43,794 nt of DNA from Candidatus Saccharimonadota bacterium. Its GTDB lineage: Bacteria; Patescibacteriota; Saccharimonadia; Saccharimonadales; Saccharimonadaceae. The notes under the pieces were generated by a model that was given only the letters and a program-made list of their open reading frames with translations, was not told the DNA's origin and did no database searches. Made by a program: the position numbers and the translations under genes. The stretch covers positions 1 through 43,794 of the forward strand of contig JAFRKN010000004.1 of the NCBI GenBank assembly GCA_017431725.1, given 5' to 3'. Within the stretch, counting starts at the first letter, position 1. Each line of letters opens with the position of its first letter. Below, in pieces: positions 32,798-41,311 of the stretch.

Positions 32798-33610
32798 ATG
32801 AATATACCTCGTGTATTAAATAAAAAAAATCGTGTTCTCTTGTCAGAACTGACCAAAACCGATTTTAAGTTACGTTATCAAGGTTCTGTGCTTGGTTACT
32901 TATGGGCGCTTCTTCGCCCTCTAATGATGTTCGCTATTTTATATGTTGTCTTTGCTAAACTCTTACGCTTCGGTAGCGATATTCCTCATTATCCAGTCTA
33001 TCTCCTCGCCGGCACCACTATGTGGAGCTTCTTCACGGAATGTACTTCCCAGGGTATTCAAGCCATGGTTACTCGCGGAGACCTTATTCGTAAAATTTCC
33101 TTTCCAAAATATATAGTTGTAGTTTCAGCCACCCTCACCGCCGTTATCAATATGTTAATTAACCTCGTTGTAGTTATTATTTTCGCCCTTATCAATGGCG
33201 TCGAACCTAGCTGGAGCTGGTTATTAGTTCCTTTATCGCTCATTGAACTTTACACCCTTTCTCTTGGCATCGCCTTTTTGCTCGGTGCCATCAACGTCAA
33301 ATATCGAGATATTACTTCAATATGGGATGTCCTTACTCAAGCATTATTTTATGCTGTCCCTATCATTTATCCAATTTCTATGGTCATAGAAAGTAGTATG
33401 TTAGCGGCTAAGGTTATTTTATTAAATCCTATTGCCCAAGCAATTCAAGATATTAGATATAATTTAATTACCCCAGAAACAGTCACTACTTGGAATTTTA
33501 TCAACAATACTTTTCTACAAATTCTTCCAATTATTTTCATCATCTTAATTCTTCTATTCGCTGCTTTCTATTTCCGCAAAAAATCCAAGTTCTTCGCGGA
33601 GGAAATCTAA
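32798..33610 (+). CDS. ABC-2 type polysaccharide export permease (Wzm/TagG-like)
   Basis: A 270-residue membrane protein with six helices. It begins with the amphipathic N-terminal segment NKKNRVLLSELTKTDFKLRY, then GSVLGYLWALLRPLMMFAIL, and has the family motif VYLLAGTTMWSFFTECTSQG and the N-V-K-Y-R-D-I segment. It should dimerise and move a lipid-linked polysaccharide across the cytoplasmic membrane, powered by the ATPase encoded next (start overlaps its stop as TAATG). The closest functional analogues are Wzm of O-antigen export and TagG of teichoic acid export. Confidence 0.92.
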   Translation: MNIPRVLNKKNRVLLSELTKTDFKLRYQGSVLGYLWALLRPLMMFAILYVVFAKLLRFGSDIPHYPVYLLAGTTMWSFFTECTSQGIQAMVTRGDLIRKISFPKYIVVVSATLTAVINMLINLVVVIIFALINGVEPSWSWLLVPLSLIELYTLSLGIAFLLGAINVKYRDITSIWDVLTQALFYAVPIIYPISMVIESSMLAAKVILLNPIAQAIQDIRYNLITPETVTTWNFINNTFLQILPIIFIILILLFAAFYFRKKSKFFAEEI

Positions 33611-34386
33611 TGAAACATCGGAAATTAGGCATACGAAAAGAAATATTAACGGATTCAGATATTGCCATTAGTGTCTCAAACTTATCCAAATCATTCCAAT
33701 TACCTACCGAAAAAGCCTTCGGTCTCAAACAGGCCCTCTTTAATCGTTTACGCGGAGTCAAAGGTTTCAAAGAACAAAAAGTCCTAAGCAATATTAGTTT
33801 TACCGTCAAAAAAGGAGAATTCCTTGGTATAGTAGGGCGCAATGGTTCTGGTAAATCAACTCTTCTTAAAACCCTAGCTGGCATTTATTATCCTGAAAAT
33901 GGCGAAATAATTATTGACGGCAATCTCATCCCTTTCATTGAACTTGGCGTAGGTTTTAACCCAGAACTAACTGGACGTGAAAATGTTTATCTAAATGGTG
34001 CCTTGCTCGGGTTCTCGCGTAAAGAAATGGATGCCATGTATAACGAAATTTGGGAATTTGCTGAGTTAAAAGAGTTCCAAGACCAAAAATTGAAAAATTA
34101 CTCTTCTGGCATGCAAGTTCGTCTTGCTTTTTCAATTGCCATCCGTGCCCAAGGCGATATTCTACTACTAGACGAAGTCTTGGCTGTCGGCGATGCCGCC
34201 TTCCAAAAGAAATGCGAAGATTATTTTGAATCTCTTCATGGCAACCAAACTGTCATTCTCGTTACTCATTCAATGGAAAATATTACAAAATTTTGCGATC
34301 GCGCCATCTTAATCGAAAATGGCAAAATAATCCTAAATGGCGATCCTAAAAAAGTCGCTAAAGCATATAAAAACCTATGGAGCTAA
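33610..34386 (+). CDS. ABC transporter ATPase for polysaccharide export (Wzt/TagH-like)
   Basis: A 258-residue ATPase. The start at 33610 follows GGAGGAAATCTA and overlaps the permease stop; the frame is open upstream but inside the permease gene. Walker A is GRNGSGKST (76-84), followed by the family-specific FIELGVGFNPELTGRENVYL, signature YSSGM (164-168), Walker B ILLLDE (184-189) and H-loop VTHSM. The pre-Walker insertion FQLPTEKAFGLKQALFNRLR is typical of Wzt/TagH. It ends right after the nucleotide-binding domain: the C-terminal carbohydrate-binding domain seen in some Wzt proteins is absent, so substrate choice probably does not rely on terminal sugar recognition. Confidence 0.94.
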   Translation: MKHRKLGIRKEILTDSDIAISVSNLSKSFQLPTEKAFGLKQALFNRLRGVKGFKEQKVLSNISFTVKKGEFLGIVGRNGSGKSTLLKTLAGIYYPENGEIIIDGNLIPFIELGVGFNPELTGRENVYLNGALLGFSRKEMDAMYNEIWEFAELKEFQDQKLKNYSSGMQVRLAFSIAIRAQGDILLLDEVLAVGDAAFQKKCEDYFESLHGNQTVILVTHSMENITKFCDRAILIENGKIILNGDPKKVAKAYKNLWS

Positions 34387-34387
34387 T

Positions 34388-35461
34388 ATGAAAAACCCTG
34401 TCAATATTGCAAAAAAAAGTTACAATAAAATCCTGAAAATCGACGAAGTGTCTCAAAGAATAGAAGACATATCTAATCATCAACACCAATTAGAAGAAAA
34501 AATAGATTTACTTCAGAATTCTATAGAATCTCAATTCAATGAATTAAAAACAATTATTCTAACAGAAAATAAAACAAATGAATTAAGATTTAATGCTCTT
34601 TTTAAACACCCCCAAGAAACCCGTGAAGAAACAAATAAACGTTTTTTTGAAAGTCTAACACCCACCGATAAAGACATAGAAACTTTTCAAGCCGGAAACG
34701 TTAAATTACTAAAAATATTCATTTCCCTTTGCAAAAAACATAAATTAATCTATTTTTTGCAAAGTGGAACTTTACTCGGTGCTGTCAGGCATAAAGGATT
34801 CGTGCCATGGGATGACGACACTGATGTTGCTATGTTTAGAGATGATATTAAAAAATTACGAGATATTTTAAAAAATAATAAAATGTATAAATTAGCATTA
34901 GGTTATGATCATTACAACAAAAGTCGTCAACTTAGATTTAGGACTACTAATCCGAATAACCCTTGCTTTATAGACGTCTACATATTTGATTACGGGAATG
35001 ATGCCTCTGATCAAGCATGGACAAATTGGCATAAACAAAAACAAGAAATCAATGACAAATTTGAAAAAAATCACCCTGATCTAGCGACTAAATGGCGCGA
35101 GGCGTTTCTTGCGGAAGAAGACTCTCCAATTGGGAAAAAATTGAAACCTTTATTTGAAAAATACTATGACAGCCTTCTCGACCCAAAAATCAATAAGAAT
35201 AATTATACAACTGTGAATTGGGCTCTTGATAACTTTCCCGTAAAATGGAAAAGATTATTCGAAAAAAACATGATATTCCCTACCACTAAAGTTAATTTCG
35301 CAGGCCTAAAAGTTGAAGCACCTCGACAATACGAAAAATATCTAGCACGACAATACGGAAATATATATAAACTCCCTGAAGATTTAATAACACATTTTCA
35401 TCATATCGATCAAGATAACATCAATATTGATGTGATTAATGATTTCATAAATTCCGAATAG
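34388..35461 (+). CDS. LicD-family phosphotransferase with coiled-coil head
   Basis: A 357-residue protein. Residues about 17-75 are a coiled coil (DEVSQRIEDISNHQHQLEEK). The LicD domain starts near 105: KLLKIFISLCKKHKLIYFLQ, then the nucleotidyltransferase-fold signature SGTLLGAVRHKGFVPWDDD (126-144) and FIDVYIFDYG. LicD proteins transfer phosphocholine or other phospho-substituents onto teichoic acids and capsular sugars. No choline uptake or activation gene is seen here, so the group transferred may be another CDP-linked one, possibly related to the cytidylyltransferase gene at 36541. The start at 34388 lies 1 nt after the ATPase stop with GGAG upstream. It ends the export operon. Confidence 0.88.
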   Translation: MKNPVNIAKKSYNKILKIDEVSQRIEDISNHQHQLEEKIDLLQNSIESQFNELKTIILTENKTNELRFNALFKHPQETREETNKRFFESLTPTDKDIETFQAGNVKLLKIFISLCKKHKLIYFLQSGTLLGAVRHKGFVPWDDDTDVAMFRDDIKKLRDILKNNKMYKLALGYDHYNKSRQLRFRTTNPNNPCFIDVYIFDYGNDASDQAWTNWHKQKQEINDKFEKNHPDLATKWREAFLAEEDSPIGKKLKPLFEKYYDSLLDPKINKNNYTTVNWALDNFPVKWKRLFEKNMIFPTTKVNFAGLKVEAPRQYEKYLARQYGNIYKLPEDLITHFHHIDQDNINIDVINDFINSE

Positions 35462-35594
35462 AAATAATAAAAAAGTATTAGTTAATTCAATATTATAATC
35501 AAAAAGATATTTTGTAGAAAAACCCTATTTTTCAATCGATATCTCTATACTTAAAGACCGATAATTCCCCTATAAAATATAATCATTTTCTACA
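35462..35594. other. AT-rich gap between convergent operons
   Basis: No open frame, RNA fold or clear terminator. A weak GAAAAA / TTTTTC pairing near 35517-35533 is the only hairpin candidate. The LicD operon and the nitroreductase end on either side. Confidence 0.4.
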
Positions 35595-36548
35595 TTAAAA
35601 CTCCACCATAATTTCATCAGCAGAACGACGCCCAGCTTTTGAATACTTTATCTTCTCAGGATATTTTCCATATCCAATCACAACCATAACTTGCTCGGAT
35701 TTTTTCAAGTTTAATAATTCACGAGACTTTTTGTCAGCATCCTCAACTAAACCAGTGAATTGCATAATGCAACTACCAATACCCAAAAAATGCAAAGCCA
35801 AAACAAAATAAGCTATAAAAATACCTGCATTCAGATAAATCTGTCTAAATTCGTCTAGACGATTTGCAAAAAAACGATAATCCAAAACTATAGCACAATA
35901 GTAACGCATGTCTTGCGCAAATGTTTTATTACCAGACACAATTTCACCGAGTTTGATATTTTTTTCTTTTTCCATAGAATAATAAACTTTCCAAGGCTGA
36001 CGATTACAAGCACTAGGGGCAAGCGATGCCAATGTAACAGCTTTTTGAATCTCATTTTTTTTAATCCGTTCGTCCGTAGTTTTTCTAATATCATGTCTAG
36101 AACTCAAAAATCCAAACAGATCCATTTGCGTTTTTCGCATCATTTCTGAACGAGAAATATAGTCAATGCCAGCAGGAATTTTTTTGTAAGGTTTTTCTTT
36201 CTTTAGTTTCTTATACACACTCTTAATATTGTTTAACTTTTCACTTTCATATCCTCTACTTTTTATATATTCTTCCAAAATCGACATAGAAACATTATAC
36301 TCGAAACACACACCCTCCATTTTACTTAATAATTCCAATAATAATAGAGCTTTATCTTCACCGAATACCTCTTTAGGATTATCTAAAGACATTCCTTTTT
36401 CTATTGAGTGGGAAAGTAACAATGCATCTAGTTCGGAATTTGGGGCCACAAACAAAGGCATCTTGCTCTCCTTGACCATCAATTTAAATTTTTCAACCTG
36501 GAAATCATTTAACCCTAATAATGTTTTAATTATTTTTTGTTTAATCAT
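35595..36548 (-). CDS. Nitroreductase-family protein in a polysaccharide locus
   Basis: A 317-residue protein. Residues about 1-130 are a helical region peculiar to this subgroup (DALLLSHSIEKGMSL at about 43). From about 145 the nitroreductase fold begins: FLSSRHDIRKTTDERI, KAVTLASLAPSACNRQPWKV (FMN-binding), YLNAGIFIAYFVLALHFLGI and a final VVIGYGKYPEK. Nitroreductases bind FMN and reduce with NAD(P)H; versions with this N-terminal extension, from memory, occur in exopolysaccharide clusters next to sugar-modifying genes, with unknown chemistry. Its ATG overlaps the cytidylyltransferase stop by 8 bp, so it is co-expressed with the galactofuranose genes. Confidence 0.85.
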   Translation of the reverse strand: MIKQKIIKTLLGLNDFQVEKFKLMVKESKMPLFVAPNSELDALLLSHSIEKGMSLDNPKEVFGEDKALLLLELLSKMEGVCFEYNVSMSILEEYIKSRGYESEKLNNIKSVYKKLKKEKPYKKIPAGIDYISRSEMMRKTQMDLFGFLSSRHDIRKTTDERIKKNEIQKAVTLASLAPSACNRQPWKVYYSMEKEKNIKLGEIVSGNKTFAQDMRYYCAIVLDYRFFANRLDEFRQIYLNAGIFIAYFVLALHFLGIGSCIMQFTGLVEDADKKSRELLNLKKSEQVMVVIGYGKYPEKIKYSKAGRRSADEIMVEF

Positions 36549-36969
36549 TTATTTTTATAATCTCCGTCAAAATCGTTGTTGATATACCTGGCGTATGCGG
36601 CAAAAAAACTACTTTTGCTCCTACCTGATTCAATTTCTCTTCAATTTCATTGTACATCTTCGAATTAGCCCAATCATCTCCATGAAATAAAATATCAAAT
36701 TTATATTTCTTCCAAGCTTTCATTTTATCCATCGAATCTTGTACTACGACTTTATCTACATATCTCAAAGATCTCACTATTTCCATACGGTCTTCTAACG
36801 GAACAATTGGAGTCTTATGTTTATATTTTCGTACCACTTCATCCGTCGAAACACCTACTATCAAATAATCACACCTCTTTTTAGCATTTTTTAAAATATT
36901 TAAATGCCCTATATGGAACATATCGTACACCCCTGTAGTATATCCTATAATTTTTTTCTTCTTTCTCAT
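36541..36969 (-). CDS. Cytidylyltransferase-like protein (TagD/GCT type)
   Basis: A 142-residue nucleotidyltransferase. The family signature GYTTGVYDMFHIGHLNILKN carries the HxGH motif (H19, H22), followed by YLIVGVSTDEVV and the C-terminal GISTTILTEI, the place of the conserved R-T-x-G-I-S-T-T. TagD makes CDP-glycerol from CTP and glycerol 3-phosphate; close relatives make CDP-ethanolamine or ADP-heptose. The substrate is therefore uncertain, but a CDP-linked group for polymer decoration would suit LicD nearby. It overlaps glf by 4 bp and the nitroreductase by 8 bp, and has a GAAGGA ribosome site inside the end of glf. Confidence 0.88.
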   Translation of the reverse strand: MRKKKKIIGYTTGVYDMFHIGHLNILKNAKKRCDYLIVGVSTDEVVRKYKHKTPIVPLEDRMEIVRSLRYVDKVVVQDSMDKMKAWKKYKFDILFHGDDWANSKMYNEIEEKLNQVGAKVVFLPHTPGISTTILTEIIKIND

Positions 36970-38114
36970 TTTTCCTTCTCCAAATCTTTAAAAAGCTCCA
37001 GCGCATTCTTAATTGCTTTATCCATATCCCAATATTGATACGCGCCTAGTCTCCCACCCAAAATCATATTAGGATACTTTTCTTTCAGCAAATCTACATA
37101 TTCTTTATATAGTTTTTCCGACTCTTCATTATTTACCGGATAATACGCTTCCCCATCCTTTTCAAAATCCGCCGGATATTCCCGTGCTATATAAGACATC
37201 TTCTGCTCTACTACTTCCGGTTGATGAACTTGATAATATTTATAATCATGTGCTCTGGTATACGGCACATCTTTATCCGCTTCATTAATTACGGCTTCAC
37301 CTAACCCATTTTCAGTTTCTTCTTCCTCAAACCTCAGCGATCTCCAAGGCAAAACACCCAATTCATAATTCAACAATTCATCTATCTGCCCACAATAAAT
37401 AATTTTTATGTCATCTGGTAAATCTTTTTCAATATTTTTAAAATTCGTATTTAATTTTACCTCAATATTATCCGAGCTAAGCATATTCTCAACCATCTTA
37501 GTATATCCATTTTTTGGTATACCTTGATGCTTCGCCGTCATAAAATATCTATTATCATGCGAAAATCTCACTGGAATCCGACTTAAAATTTCTGCTGACA
37601 AATTTGTGGCCGAAGTATTCCATTGTTTCTCAGTATAATTTTTTAAAAATGCCGTATATAATTTCTCTCCTACCAAACTAATTCCCTTTTCCTCAAAATT
37701 TTTTGGTTCAGTTATTCCATATTTCTCACTATCTCGCTTAGCTTCTTCTGCCACAAATCTCTCTGCTTCCTCAGCATTCATATTCGTACCATATAACAAG
37801 TTAATTGTATCCAAATTAATTGGCATCGGGTACAATTTGCCTTCATGCCGCGTATTAACAGTATGTATGTAATCATTAAACTCAGTAAATTTTGTGATAT
37901 AATCCCATACTTCGTCTAACTCCGTATGAAAAATATGTGAACCATATTTATGTATTTCAATCCCCGTTTTTTCGTCAGTATAAGAATAAATATTACCAGC
38001 CAAATGCTCACGCTTATCAATCACTAATACTTTTTTACCTACATTTGCCAATCTTTCCGCTACTGTCGCTCCAAAAATTCCCGCCCCAACTACTATATAA
38101 TCATAATTGCCCAT
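36966..38114 (-). CDS. glf: UDP-galactopyranose mutase
   Basis: A 382-residue flavoprotein. The FAD-binding motif is YDYIVVGAGIFGATVAERLA, followed by KVLVIDKREHLAGNIYSY and HKYGSHIFHT, then WNTSATNLSAEILSRIPVRF, LPWRSLRFE, YPVNNE, and a final LGGRLGAYQYWDMDKAI. These are all hallmarks of Glf. It converts UDP-galactopyranose to UDP-galactofuranose, the donor for furanose galactans in many bacterial cell walls. The enzyme needs reduced FAD; the adjacent flavin nitroreductase might supply electrons, though this is only a guess. Spacing to the preceding glycosyltransferase is 3 nt. Confidence 0.97.
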   Translation of the reverse strand: MGNYDYIVVGAGIFGATVAERLANVGKKVLVIDKREHLAGNIYSYTDEKTGIEIHKYGSHIFHTELDEVWDYITKFTEFNDYIHTVNTRHEGKLYPMPINLDTINLLYGTNMNAEEAERFVAEEAKRDSEKYGITEPKNFEEKGISLVGEKLYTAFLKNYTEKQWNTSATNLSAEILSRIPVRFSHDNRYFMTAKHQGIPKNGYTKMVENMLSSDNIEVKLNTNFKNIEKDLPDDIKIIYCGQIDELLNYELGVLPWRSLRFEEEETENGLGEAVINEADKDVPYTRAHDYKYYQVHQPEVVEQKMSYIAREYPADFEKDGEAYYPVNNEESEKLYKEYVDLLKEKYPNMILGGRLGAYQYWDMDKAIKNALELFKDLEKEK

Positions 38115-38117
38115 GCC

Positions 38118-39140
38118 TTACTTTATCCCTTCCTTATTTTTAAATTTATTTTCCATCACCACATAAAAACTTCTCATTTTGTTCAAAACATATTCTCGAC
38201 ATCTATAAAAACTATTATAATTTTTAATCATTTCTATTCTTCTTTTCACCTTTTTATTGGCCGGCATATATTTCTCAAAAAATTCGTTAATAAAATTCCT
38301 AGCCATCAATAAAATTTTTTCTTGTCGCCCCTTAGCAGTATGTCTATAAGAAAACCAAAAACTCTCATCAAATTGCCTCCAAAACAAATCATTATGTTCT
38401 GGCAAAAAATCATTATTTTTATAGAATATAAATAATTTTTCTACTACCAATAAATGATCTGGTGAATACCCAAGTTTTTCAAAATTTTCGGACATAATTG
38501 AACCATCATGCCTTACATATTCATATAATTTATTTTTTGCATAATAACATGTTTGCGCTACACTCATATAAGCATTACAAAAATAATAATCCTCGTTATT
38601 CAATTTTTCTGGAAATTTTATCTCATACTTTCTTACATAATCCATACGAAAAATTTTATTACAAACCGACGCGTCAGTTTGTAATATCACTTCATCATTG
38701 ATTATTTTTTTACCACAATATTTTAACTCATAATATCTATCATCACTATCTTTTAATTCATGATGCGCCTCATATTTTACATTTATTCCACAAACCACCA
38801 AATCCACATCATTCTCTGCAACCAACTTGACCATTTCTTCACACATATTAGCCTCAAATTTATCGTCAGAATCACAAAACATCACAAAAGGGCTTTTTGC
38901 TAATTCTAGCCCAACATTTCTTGCGACCGAACGTCCCTGATTTTTCTGCTTCACAACCCTAACCCTAGAATCACCCTTTACACATTTTCGCAATACTTTT
39001 AAAGAATTGTCAGTCGAGCCATCATCAATACATATTATTTCTATTTCTTTCAAAGTCTGACAAAGCAAACTATTAAGACAATCCTCAAGATATTTTTCTG
39101 TATTATAAATAGGAACAATGATACTTACTTTACTTTTCAT
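38118..39140 (-). CDS. GT2-family glycosyltransferase
   Basis: A 340-residue protein opening with VSIIVPIYNTEKYLEDCLNS and IEIICIDDGSTDNSLKVL, then GRSVARNVGLELAKSPFVMF and CDSDDKFEA (metal-binding DSDD). A poorly conserved helical tail makes up the last 100 residues. It transfers a sugar from a nucleotide donor onto a growing glycan. The ribosome site AAGGAAG precedes the ATG, 1 nt after the stop of the upstream glycosyltransferase. It is probably in one transcript with glf, the cytidylyltransferase and the nitroreductase. Linkage and sugar are unknown; proximity to glf makes a galactofuranosyltransferase role conceivable. Confidence 0.9.
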   Translation of the reverse strand: MKSKVSIIVPIYNTEKYLEDCLNSLLCQTLKEIEIICIDDGSTDNSLKVLRKCVKGDSRVRVVKQKNQGRSVARNVGLELAKSPFVMFCDSDDKFEANMCEEMVKLVAENDVDLVVCGINVKYEAHHELKDSDDRYYELKYCGKKIINDEVILQTDASVCNKIFRMDYVRKYEIKFPEKLNNEDYYFCNAYMSVAQTCYYAKNKLYEYVRHDGSIMSENFEKLGYSPDHLLVVEKLFIFYKNNDFLPEHNDLFWRQFDESFWFSYRHTAKGRQEKILLMARNFINEFFEKYMPANKKVKRRIEMIKNYNSFYRCREYVLNKMRSFYVVMENKFKNKEGIK

Positions 39141-39141
39141 C

Positions 39142-40173
39142 TCAACTTCCTTTTAGAATTTTTCCATAAAAAATTCTACACTTATTTCTTAATTCATGCA
39201 AAGGCCTCAAAAATATATATAATTTTGGATATTTAATAGCAATTAAACGAGAATTATATTTACCGACATCATCCAATTTATTTTCATCTAAATATCCACC
39301 TCGCTTTGCTCTTTCATAGTCTTCTTTTACTATTTTTGCAAATTCTAAAGCCGGTTTTATTTTTAATCTTTTTAAATTCCAAATATAAGCTCCAAATCTA
39401 CATGTAAAGATTACCGAGCCTAATTCATCCATCAAATTTCTTTTTTCCAAATATTCTTCCACACTATCATATTCCTCTTTTACACAATAAATTTTACCAG
39501 CATCCTTGACTGAAGAATTCGAGTTGTCTTGACGATAGTGTAAAAAGGCACGCTTCACAAAAAAGGCTTTTCTTGCCATTGACCACACTTTTAAATTAAA
39601 ACCAGTGTCCTGATATGAAGCGCCTGGTGTAGGAAGAAAATCAATCTTATTCTTTTTCAAAAAATCATTTTTATAAATTGCTGCCCATATACAAGGCGGC
39701 TTATAAAAAATTCGATTGTCTTCTCGAGGATTAATTATCTTGCCAGTTTCATCGGCCGCAAATAATTTACTTAACCCTTTATCTTTTTTTACATTCCCAT
39801 AATATTCATAAAAATTAGCCTTCACAATTTCGGCATCATTCTTTCTAGCAATTTTATACAATTTATCAAACGCATCTTTATCAATAAAGTCATCCGATTC
39901 TACAATTCCAATATATTCTCCTCTAGCTTTTTTTAACCCCTGGTTCATCGAATCACCATACCCAGTATTTTCTTTGTTGATTATAATTATCCTTTTATCA
40001 ACTTCAGCATATTCCCTCAAAATTTTTAAAGAATTATCTTTTGACCCATCATTAATACAAATAATTTCAATATTCTTCAACGTCTGGCTGACCAAACTAT
40101 CTAGGCACTCCGGTAAAAACTCTTCCACATTATAAACAGGCACAAGCACTGAAACTCTCACGCTCTTACTCAT
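39142..40173 (-). CDS. GT2-family glycosyltransferase
   Basis: A 343-residue protein: VSVLVPVYNVEEFLPECLDS, IEIICINDGSKDNSLKILRE, NTGYGDSMNQGLKKARGEYI and VESDDFIDKDAF. NTGYGDSMN with the ESDD variant is typical of one GT2 subgroup found in capsule loci. The start is set at 40173 (MSKSVRV) because a -10 TATAAT lies exactly 6 nt upstream and the longer frame (to 40236) has no ribosome site and would overlap the epimerase gene. This promoter makes the gene the head of a second transcript inside the minus-strand cluster, continuing through glf. Confidence 0.9.
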   Translation of the reverse strand: MSKSVRVSVLVPVYNVEEFLPECLDSLVSQTLKNIEIICINDGSKDNSLKILREYAEVDKRIIIINKENTGYGDSMNQGLKKARGEYIGIVESDDFIDKDAFDKLYKIARKNDAEIVKANFYEYYGNVKKDKGLSKLFAADETGKIINPREDNRIFYKPPCIWAAIYKNDFLKKNKIDFLPTPGASYQDTGFNLKVWSMARKAFFVKRAFLHYRQDNSNSSVKDAGKIYCVKEEYDSVEEYLEKRNLMDELGSVIFTCRFGAYIWNLKRLKIKPALEFAKIVKEDYERAKRGGYLDENKLDDVGKYNSRLIAIKYPKLYIFLRPLHELRNKCRIFYGKILKGS

Positions 40174-40179
40174 AGTCCT

Positions 40180-40185
40180 ATTATA
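40180..40185 (-). promoter_or_regulatory. Extended -10 box inside the polysaccharide locus
   Basis: TGTTATAAT on the minus strand, 6 nt before the ATG at 40173, in the 40-nt gap after the UDP-GlcNAc 2-epimerase gene; leaderless type. Confidence 0.6.
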
Positions 40186-40213
40186 ACATAAAACCACCCC
40201 AACAGAAGGTGCA

Positions 40214-41308
40214 TCACTCAACCATAATAGAGTCAACTATATATTTACTAGCAAAACCATCACCATAAGGATTTTTAGCATTTGCCATTTTATTATAAAT
40301 TTTCTCATCAACTAATAACATTTTTGCAGCATCATAAACTCCATTCATGCTCGTCCCCACCAACATCAGTGTTCCTGCCTCAATTCCCTCAGGACGTTCA
40401 GTCGTATCGCGTAACACTAAAACAGGCTTTCCTAATGACGGCGCTTCCTCCTGGATGCCACCTGAATCTGACATTATAAAATAAGCCTGTTTCATATAAT
40501 TATGAAAATCTAAGACATCAAGAGGTTCTATTAGCCTTATTTTTTCATTATCTCCTAATATTTCCTTAGCAGTAGCTTGCACTTTAGGGTTCAAATGCAC
40601 TGGGTATATCACTTTCACGTCTGAAAATTCATCAACAATTTTTTTAATAGCCGAAAAGATATTTTTCATTGGCTCTCCTAGGTTTTCGCGGCGATGTGCA
40701 GTCACCAAAATCAAACGTGCATCACTCGCCCAATCCAAAACCGAACTTGAATATTTTTCAGAGACCGTTGTCTTCAAGGCATCGATCGCCGTATTCCCAG
40801 TGACAATCACCTTTTGATTTTTATTAAGGCTTTTTGTCAAATTTTCCTTACTCGTTTCAGTTGGCGCAAATAAATAATCCGCTATGCAATCAATTATTTG
40901 ACGATTCATTTCTTCCGGGAAAGGTGAATATTTATCATAAGTCCTCAATCCCGCTTCTACATGACCCACTTTAATTTGCTGATAAAAAGCTGCTAAACTA
41001 GCTGCCATTGCCGTAGTCGTATCTCCATGGACTAAAACAAGCTCTGGTTTCTCCTTTAAAATTATTTCCTCTATTCCTTTTAAAACTTCTGCCGTTATAT
41101 ATGATAAATTCTGACCGGGTTTCATTATGTCCAAATCATAATCCGGTTTTATTTTAAAAACATCTAGCACTTGGTCCAACATTCCTCTATGTTGAGCCGT
41201 CACACAAACAACTGACTTAACGCCTTCCCTTTTTTCTAACTCCTTTACCACTGGCGCCATTTTTATCGCCTCAGGACGCGTACCAAAAATAGACAATATT
41301 TTTTTCAT
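40214..41308 (-). CDS. wecB: UDP-N-acetylglucosamine 2-epimerase
   Basis: A 364-residue non-hydrolysing epimerase. ILSIFGTRPEAIKMAPVVKE at the start, then VCVTAQHRGMLDQVL, LVLVHGDTTTAMA, VGHVEAGLRTYDKYSPFPEE, VTAHRRENLG, and MSDSGGIQEEAPSLGKPVLV with TERPEGIEAGT. It converts UDP-GlcNAc to UDP-ManNAc, a donor or precursor for many surface glycans. No WecC-type dehydrogenase is in the window, so ManNAc itself may be used. The start is the ATG at 41308; a TTG one codon earlier is also open. The ribosome site GGAG lies at the end of the upstream gene, which stops 3 nt before. Confidence 0.95.
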   Translation of the reverse strand: MKKILSIFGTRPEAIKMAPVVKELEKREGVKSVVCVTAQHRGMLDQVLDVFKIKPDYDLDIMKPGQNLSYITAEVLKGIEEIILKEKPELVLVHGDTTTAMAASLAAFYQQIKVGHVEAGLRTYDKYSPFPEEMNRQIIDCIADYLFAPTETSKENLTKSLNKNQKVIVTGNTAIDALKTTVSEKYSSSVLDWASDARLILVTAHRRENLGEPMKNIFSAIKKIVDEFSDVKVIYPVHLNPKVQATAKEILGDNEKIRLIEPLDVLDFHNYMKQAYFIMSDSGGIQEEAPSLGKPVLVLRDTTERPEGIEAGTLMLVGTSMNGVYDAAKMLLVDEKIYNKMANAKNPYGDGFASKYIVDSIMVE

Positions 41309-41311
41309 CAA

